A DNA stretch of 64,000 nt from Membranipora membranacea (lineage: Eukaryota > Bryozoa > Gymnolaemata > Cheilostomatida > Membraniporidae). Within the stretch, counting starts at the first letter, position 1. Each line of letters opens with the position of its first letter. The stretch is from contig OU612067.1 of NCBI GenBank assembly GCA_914767715.1, positions 14,513,001-14,577,000 of the forward strand, read 5' to 3'. The translations under genes and the position numbers were made by a program. Shown here one piece after another: positions 60,801-64,000 of this stretch. The notes under the pieces were generated by a model that worked only from the letters and a program-made list of their open reading frames with translations, was not told the origin of the DNA and made no database searches.

Positions 60801-63800
60801 GTAACCAGAAGCTACAAACATTACCTGATGATATAGGTATGATAAGTTCACTGACAAAGTTATATGCATCGGACTGTGATCTGTCTTATATACCTGACAG
60901 GTGAGACATTTCTCTGTTATCAAATTTTGGTGAGTGATGACGGTGATACAATCATTAATAATATTTTTAAGTGTGATTTCAAATTGTTTTCTATGATAAT
61001 CAGTCATCAGCGAAATCTATTTACCCGTTGATAATTTACCTATAGGTATCATGATGTCAGTGATATAATTTATAACTATGCCAATTAATTGTTATCTGTA
61101 AGAAGCGGCTATATCCTCATCTTACCTCACCTTGTCTATATTTTTATTTCAGTATTTGTTCTCTGACAGCACTAGAGACGTTATCTGTACGAGGTAACAA
61201 GAGGCTACGTACATTACCTGATGATATAGGTATGATGAGTTCACTGACAAAGTTACATGCATGGGACTGTGATCTGTCTCATATACCTGACAGGTGAGTC
61301 ATTTCTCTGTTATCAAGTTTTGGTGAGTGATGACGGTGATACAATCATCGATAATATGTTTAAGTGTGATATCTAATTATTTCCTATGATAATCAGTTAT
61401 CAGCGAAATCTATTTTCTCATTGATAATTTACCTCTAGGTATCTTGATGTTAGTGATATAATTTTTAACTATGCCATAAAATTGCTATCTGTCAGAAGCG
61501 GCTATATCCTCATCTTACCTATCATTGCGTATATTTATATTTCAGTATTTGTTCACTGACAGCACTAGAGGGGTTACATATAAACGGTAACAAGAAGCTA
61601 CAAACATTACCTGATGATATAGGTATGATGAGATCACTGAAGGTGATAACTGCATGGGACTGTGATCTGTCTCATATACCTGACAGGTGAGTCATTTCTC
61701 TGTTCTTAAATTTTGGTGAGTGATGACGGTGATACAATCATCAATTATATTTTTAATTGTGACATCGAATTGTTTTCTATGATAATCAGTTATCAGCGAA
61801 ATCTATTTACCCGTTGATAATTTACCTATAGGTATCTTGTTGTTAGTGATATAATTTATAACTATGCCATTCAATTTTTATCTGTCAGAAGCGGCTATAT
61901 CCTCATCTTACCTCACATTATGTATATTTATATTTCAGTGTCTGTTCACTGACAGCACTAGAGGAGTTACATATAGACGGTAACAAGAAGATACAAACAT
62001 TACCTGATGATATAGGTATGATAAGTTCACTGACAAAGTTATATGCACACAACTGTGATCTGTCTCAGATACCTGACAGGTGAGTAATTTCTCTGTTCTC
62101 AAATTTTGGTGAGTGATGACGGTGATACAATCATCAATAATATTTTTAATTGTGACATCGAATTGTTTTCTATGATAATCAGTTATCAGCGAAATCTGTT
62201 TTCTCATTGATAATTTACCTCTAGGTATCTTGATGTTAGTGATATAATTTTTGACTATGCCATTTAATTGTTTTCTGTCAGAAGCGGCTATATCCTCATC
62301 TTACCTCACATTGTGTATATTTATATTTCAGTATTTGTTCACTGACAGCACTAGAGGAGTTACATATAAACGGGAACAAGAAGCTAGAAACATTACCTGA
62401 TGATATTGGTATGATGAGTGCACTGAAGGTGATAATGGCATGGGACTGTGATCTGTCTCATATACCTGGCAGGTGAGTCATTTCTCTGTTATCAGATTTT
62501 GGTGAGTGATGACGGTGATACAATCATTAATAATATTTTTAAGTGTGATATCGAACTGTTTTCTATGATAATCAGTTATCAGCGAAATCCATTTACCCGT
62601 TGATAATTTACCTATAGGTATCTTGATATCAGTGATATAATTTATAACTATGTCATTTAATTGTTATCTGTCAGAAGCGGCTACATCCTCACTTTACCTC
62701 ACATTGTGTATATTTATATTTCAGTATTTGTTCACTGTCAGCACTAGAGGAGTTACATATAAACGGTAACCAGAAGCTACAAACATTACCTGATGATATA
62801 GGTATGATAAGTTCACTGACAAAGTTATATGCATCGGACTGTGATCTGTCTTATATACCTGACAGGTGAGTCATTTCTCTGTTCTCAAATTTTGGTGAGT
62901 GATGATGGTGATACAATCATTAATAATATTTTTAAGTGTTGTATCGAATTGTTTTCTAAGATAATCAGTTATCAGCGAAATCTATTTACCCGTTGATAAT
63001 TTACCTATAGGTATCTTGATGTCAGTGATATAATTTATAACTATGCCATTTAATTGTTATCTGTCAGAAGCGGCTATATCCTCATCTTACCTCACATTGC
63101 GTATATTTATATTTCAGTATTTGTTCACTAACAGCACTAGAGGAGTTATCTGTACGGGGTAACCAGAAGCTACAAACATTACCTGATGATATAGGTATGA
63201 TAAGTTCACTGACAAAGTTATATGCATCGGACTGTGATCTGTCTTATATACCTGATAGGTGAGTCATTTCTCTGTTATCAGATTTTGGCGAGTGATGACG
63301 GTGATACAATCATTAATAATATTTTTAAGTGTGATATCGAATTGTTTTCTATGATAATCAGTTATCAGCGAAATCTATTTACCCGTTGATAATTTACCTA
63401 TAGGTATCTTGATGTCAGTGATATAATTTATAACTATGCCATTTAATTGTTATCTGTCAGAAGCGGCTATATCCACATCTTACCTCACATTGTCTATATT
63501 TATATTTCAGTATTTGTTCACTGACAGCACTAGAGGAGTTATATATAAACGGTAACAAGAAGCTACAAACATTACCTGATGATATAGGTATGATGAGTTC
63601 ACTGAAGGCGATAACGGCGTTTGACTGTGATCTGTCTCATATACCTGACAGGTGAGTCATTTCTCTGTTATCAAATTATGGTGAGTGATGACGGTGATAC
63701 AATCATTAATAATATTTTTAAGTGTGATATTGAATTGTTTTCTTTGATAATCAGTTATCAGCGAAATCTATTTTCTCTTCGATAATTTACCTATAGGTAT

Positions 63801-64000
63801 CTTGATGTCAGTGATATAATTTATAGCTATGCCATTTAATTGTTATCTGTCAGAAGCGGCTATATCCTCATCTTACCTCACCTTGTCTATATTTATGTTT
63901 CAGTATTTGTTCACTGAAAGCTCTAGAGGAGTTACATATAAACGGTAACAAGATGCTACAAACATTACCTGATGATATAGGTATGCTAAGATCACTGACA
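51875..64000 (+). CDS. Tandem-exon leucine-rich-repeat protein, partial at window end
   Basis: I do not recognise the family. Exon 1 is 51875-52002: ATG at 51900, acidic Ser/Met-containing sequence, and the frame is also open upstream, so an earlier exon is possible. Exon 2 is 55479-55713, with an LRR-like C-terminal half (ITHMIIRDDIPQTLSQLAPN). Then 16 LRR exons start at 56209, 56725, 58798, 59191, 59577, 59970, 60363, 60760, 61153, 61546, 61939, 62332, 62725, 63118, 63511 and 63904. Each complete one is exactly 141 nt, phase 2 at both ends, encoding S-ICSLxALEEL...GNxKLQTLPDDIG, then a second half with DCDLSHIPD. Each exon thus holds two LRRs of about 23 residues. The LPDDIG/LSHIPD pattern recalls SHOC2/ROCO/plant-intracellular-type LRRs. 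The window ends inside unit 16, so no effector or membrane domain is seen; about 850 codons are visible with no stop. No signal peptide is visible, suggesting a cytoplasmic protein, but the 5' end is uncertain. Confidence 0.8.
52732..54385. mobile_element. Non-autonomous hAT-type element, 1638 bp
   Basis: The element 52740-54377 begins TAGGGGTGGAA and ends TTCCACCCCTA, matching terminal inverted repeats of the hAT form (YARNG start). It is flanked by a perfect 8-bp duplication ACCATCAC (52732-52739, 54378-54385). The left end carries several CGGATCGGAT repeats (about 52772-52825). No transposase frame is present. It sits in intron 2 of the LRR gene and contains a block near 53572-53640 that also occurs, inverted, at about 9890-9960. 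Confidence 0.8.
56380..58620. repeat. Insertions in the introns of LRR units 1 and 2
   Basis: The intron after unit 1 is 375 bp and that after unit 2 is 1932 bp, against about 252 bp elsewhere. Both contain the same foreign fragment (GAACTGCCCACTTTTGCTTT, at 56425-56444 and again near 57890). In the second, the ordinary intron sequence resumes near 58609. The inserted DNA of intron 2 has no recognisable gene; it includes a short AAAATGACC-type tandem patch near 57975-58030. Confidence 0.6.
58798..64000 (+). repeat. 393-bp exon-intron tandem array of the LRR gene
   Basis: Fourteen consecutive units (3-16), each a 141-nt exon plus an intron near 252 nt. Spacings are 393, 386, 393, 393, 397 and then nine in a row of exactly 393. 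Introns are nearly identical: GTGAGTCATTTCTCTGTTAT at the 5' end, a GATAATCAGTTATC mini-palindrome mid-way, and ATATTTATATTTCAG before each exon. A short indel distinguishes the 386 and 397 units. Confidence 0.95.

Noticed and set aside
58798-64000. CRISPR-like array or satellite DNA
   Set aside because: Regular period, but the repeated unit holds a conserved open exon with splice sites and the DNA is eukaryotic.

Overview
The window is eukaryotic nuclear DNA, AT-rich, with intron-dense genes (GT-AG introns of about 50 bp to several kb). The gene content points to an animal: a ZC3H13-type subunit of the m6A writer complex, the spliceosomal factor CCDC12, a CACHD1-type alpha2delta-like membrane protein and an importin-4-like gene. 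Gene spacing is compact and CACHD1 is known from animals, so I read this as an invertebrate, possibly an early-branching one such as a sponge. That placement is inference; no species can be named from the sequence.

Layout. 1-3090: repeat-rich intergenic DNA with a composite inverted-repeat element. 3093-15104 (+): a 23-exon ZC3H13/Flacc-like gene whose phases join cleanly, interrupted by one in-frame TAA. 15570-17703 (-): CCDC12 in four exons, tail to tail with ZC3H13. 17760-24000: intergenic DNA with MITEs, SINE-related sequence and a segmental duplication, one copy of which was later split by a 702-bp insertion. 24005-38696 (-): CACHD1-like gene (von Willebrand A domain, Cache domains, transmembrane segment, cytoplasmic tail), with 23 exons traced and the 5' end uncertain. 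39607-45187 (-): N-terminal half of importin-4 carrying at least three frameshifts and a deleted segment, called a truncated pseudogene. 45190-51870: gene-poor DNA with repeats and a duplicated exon-like sequence. 51875-64000 (+): the start of an unusual leucine-rich-repeat (LRR) gene, running off the window.

The most notable structure is that LRR gene. After two unique exons come 16 exons, 15 complete and each exactly 141 nt (47 codons, two LRRs, phase 2 on both sides). From the third unit on they repeat with introns of about 252 bp, giving an almost crystalline 393-bp period. The units differ mainly at a few residues predicted to lie on the exposed face of the LRR beta-strands, and variants at the two sites are mixed between units. 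This looks like a recently amplified, modular recognition array that could diversify by unequal exchange, gene conversion or alternative exon inclusion. Its function is not known to me.

Mobile DNA is abundant: a 1.64-kb non-autonomous hAT-type element with a perfect 8-bp target duplication, a TTAA-flanked MITE, a palindromic MITE with 65-bp hairpin arms inside CCDC12, a three-copy terminal-inverted-repeat family, and tRNA-derived SINEs sharing a conserved core.
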